A stretch of DNA of 31,817 nt, taken from contig URHG01000029.1 in NCBI GenBank assembly GCA_900547555.1, positions 1 through 31,817 on the forward strand. Reading direction: 5' to 3'. Position 1 is the first letter of the stretch; every line of letters begins with the position of its first letter. The stretch is from an uncultured Porphyromonadaceae bacterium (GTDB taxonomy: Bacteria; Bacteroidota; Bacteroidia; Bacteroidales; UBA11471). Below, one piece after another: positions 31,249-31,817 of this stretch. Position numbers and translations under genes: made by a program. The notes beneath the pieces are model-generated. The model did no database searches. It had not been told where the DNA came from and was given only the letters and a program-made list of their open reading frames with translations.

Positions 31249-31315
31249 GCTCATTGTAGTGCTGCTGGTGAAGCCCTCCGGTCTGCTGGGCAAGTACGTG
31301 CCTGAGAAAGTGTGA
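31238..31315 (+). CDS. livH: Branched-chain amino acid ABC transporter permease LivH, last residues
   Basis: About 25 codons remain, reading LFAVLIVVLLVKPSGLLGK and ending at TGA 31313-31315. A final helix followed by KPSGLLG is typical of LivH C-termini. The rest of the gene is missing at the join. livM starts 10 bases later, as in normal liv operons. Confidence 0.7.
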   Translation, partial: LFAVLIVVLLVKPSGLLGKYVPEKV

Positions 31316-31325
31316 GGTGGCGGAT

Positions 31326-31817
31326 ATGAAAAACTACTTCAAAAACATGAAAACCATCACCAAGGTGGACTACGCCACCTATCTGGGCGTCATCGCCGCC
31401 TTTGTGATCGTGACCCTGCTCCAGTCTGCTGGGATGCTCACCCGCTCCATGACCGGTATGCTGGTGCCCATCTGCTGCTACATCTGTATGGCGGTATCCC
31501 TGAACCTGACCGTGGGAATTCTGGGAGTACTGAGCCTGGGACATGCGGTGTTTATGAGCGTGGGCGAGCTGTCCCTGGGCCATGCAGGCTTTATGAGCGT
31601 GGGCGCCTTCTCCGGCGTTATCGTGTCCATGAGCCTCCAGAGCTCTGTGCCCAACGAGCTGGTCCGGCTGGTGCTGGCCCTGGTGGTGGGTGCCATCCTG
31701 GCCGCTGTGGTGGGCTTTGTGGTGGGTATTCCGGTGCTGCGTCTCCGGGGCGACTACCTGGCCATCGTCACCCTGGCCTTCGGCGAAATCATCAAGGGCA
31801 TCATCAACTGCCTGCTG
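31326..31817 (+). CDS. livM: Branched-chain amino acid ABC transporter permease LivM, 5' part
   Basis: The gene starts at 31326 and runs off the window; 164 residues are seen. It has at least four membrane helices (about 21-37, 45-66, 94-110 and 113-135). The family motif SLGHAGFMSVGAFSG is present, and RLRGDYLAIVTLAFGEIIKG is the permease loop that contacts the ATPases. GC-rich codons such as CTG, GTG and GGC indicate a Clostridia-like source. Just before SLGHAGFM there is a 13-codon imperfect tandem duplication. Confidence 0.88.
   Translation, partial: MKNYFKNMKTITKVDYATYLGVIAAFVIVTLLQSAGMLTRSMTGMLVPICCYICMAVSLNLTVGILGVLSLGHAVFMSVGELSLGHAGFMSVGAFSGVIVSMSLQSSVPNELVRLVLALVVGAILAAVVGFVVGIPVLRLRGDYLAIVTLAFGEIIKGIINCLL
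31527..31604 (+). repeat. Imperfect 39-base tandem duplication within livM
   Basis: 31527-31565 encodes VLSLGHAVFMSVG and 31566-31604 encodes ELSLGHAGFMSVG. The copies differ at silent sites (for example AGC/TCC, GGA/GGC, GCG/GCA). Ordinary LivM proteins have one copy of this segment. Confidence 0.75.

Overview
This is mostly a Bacteroidales chromosome segment, probably a gut Bacteroidota from a metagenome. The evidence is promoters with the Bacteroidota -7 element TAnnTTTG before many genes, and family content typical of the order: PspC with PadR, a DUF6249-like protein, DUF4932-like and DUF4301-like proteins, a GldE-type CorC protein, the LptC cluster, PhnX/PhnW and a Rel enzyme. Codon use favours TCG, CTC and TTG. 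The last ~570 bases are different: high-GC, CTG-rich LivH/LivM sequence of Clostridia type, joined inside phnX. I read that as a chimeric contig end.

Layout. 1-2153: end of an ApgM-like alkaline-phosphatase-superfamily gene, then thrC (threonine branch). 2397-4029: a small membrane protein and an ECF sigma factor on the minus strand, divergent from a DUF6249-like membrane protein; the gap holds two near-identical divergent ECF-type promoters. 4203-7913: three paralogous secreted DUF4932-like proteins, two with HExxH and one that has lost both histidines; the first two share nearly identical inverted blocks. 7941-9332: padR and pspC, with a 14-bp-arm palindrome over the padR promoter; the two minus-strand paralogues may belong to the same transcript. 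9408-10240: no gene, a cluster of decayed palindromic repeats. 10296-12544: pdxA and rlmN. 12692-18892: coaX, a porin-like protein, lptC, a gldE-like gene and a periplasmic PPIase (envelope biogenesis). 19064-20170: ftsB/divIC-like, a small membrane protein, a cupin. 20249-21354: rpsF-rpsR-rplI. 21462-24541: a Rel/SpoT homologue with a degenerate hydrolase site, overlapping a lipoprotein gene. 24732-26638: catalase and a flavodoxin-like protein. 26786-29655: a DUF4301-like protein and a carboxy(nor)spermidine dehydrogenase. 29726-31248: phnW and truncated phnX (2-aminoethylphosphonate breakdown). 31238-31817: foreign livH end and livM start.

The least described part is 2.4-9.4 kb: an ECF sigma factor with its own divergent target, next to a PadR-PspC envelope-stress-like unit and a duplicated putative secreted metalloprotease family. 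I saw no tRNA, rRNA, CRISPR array, transposase, integrase or prophage gene.
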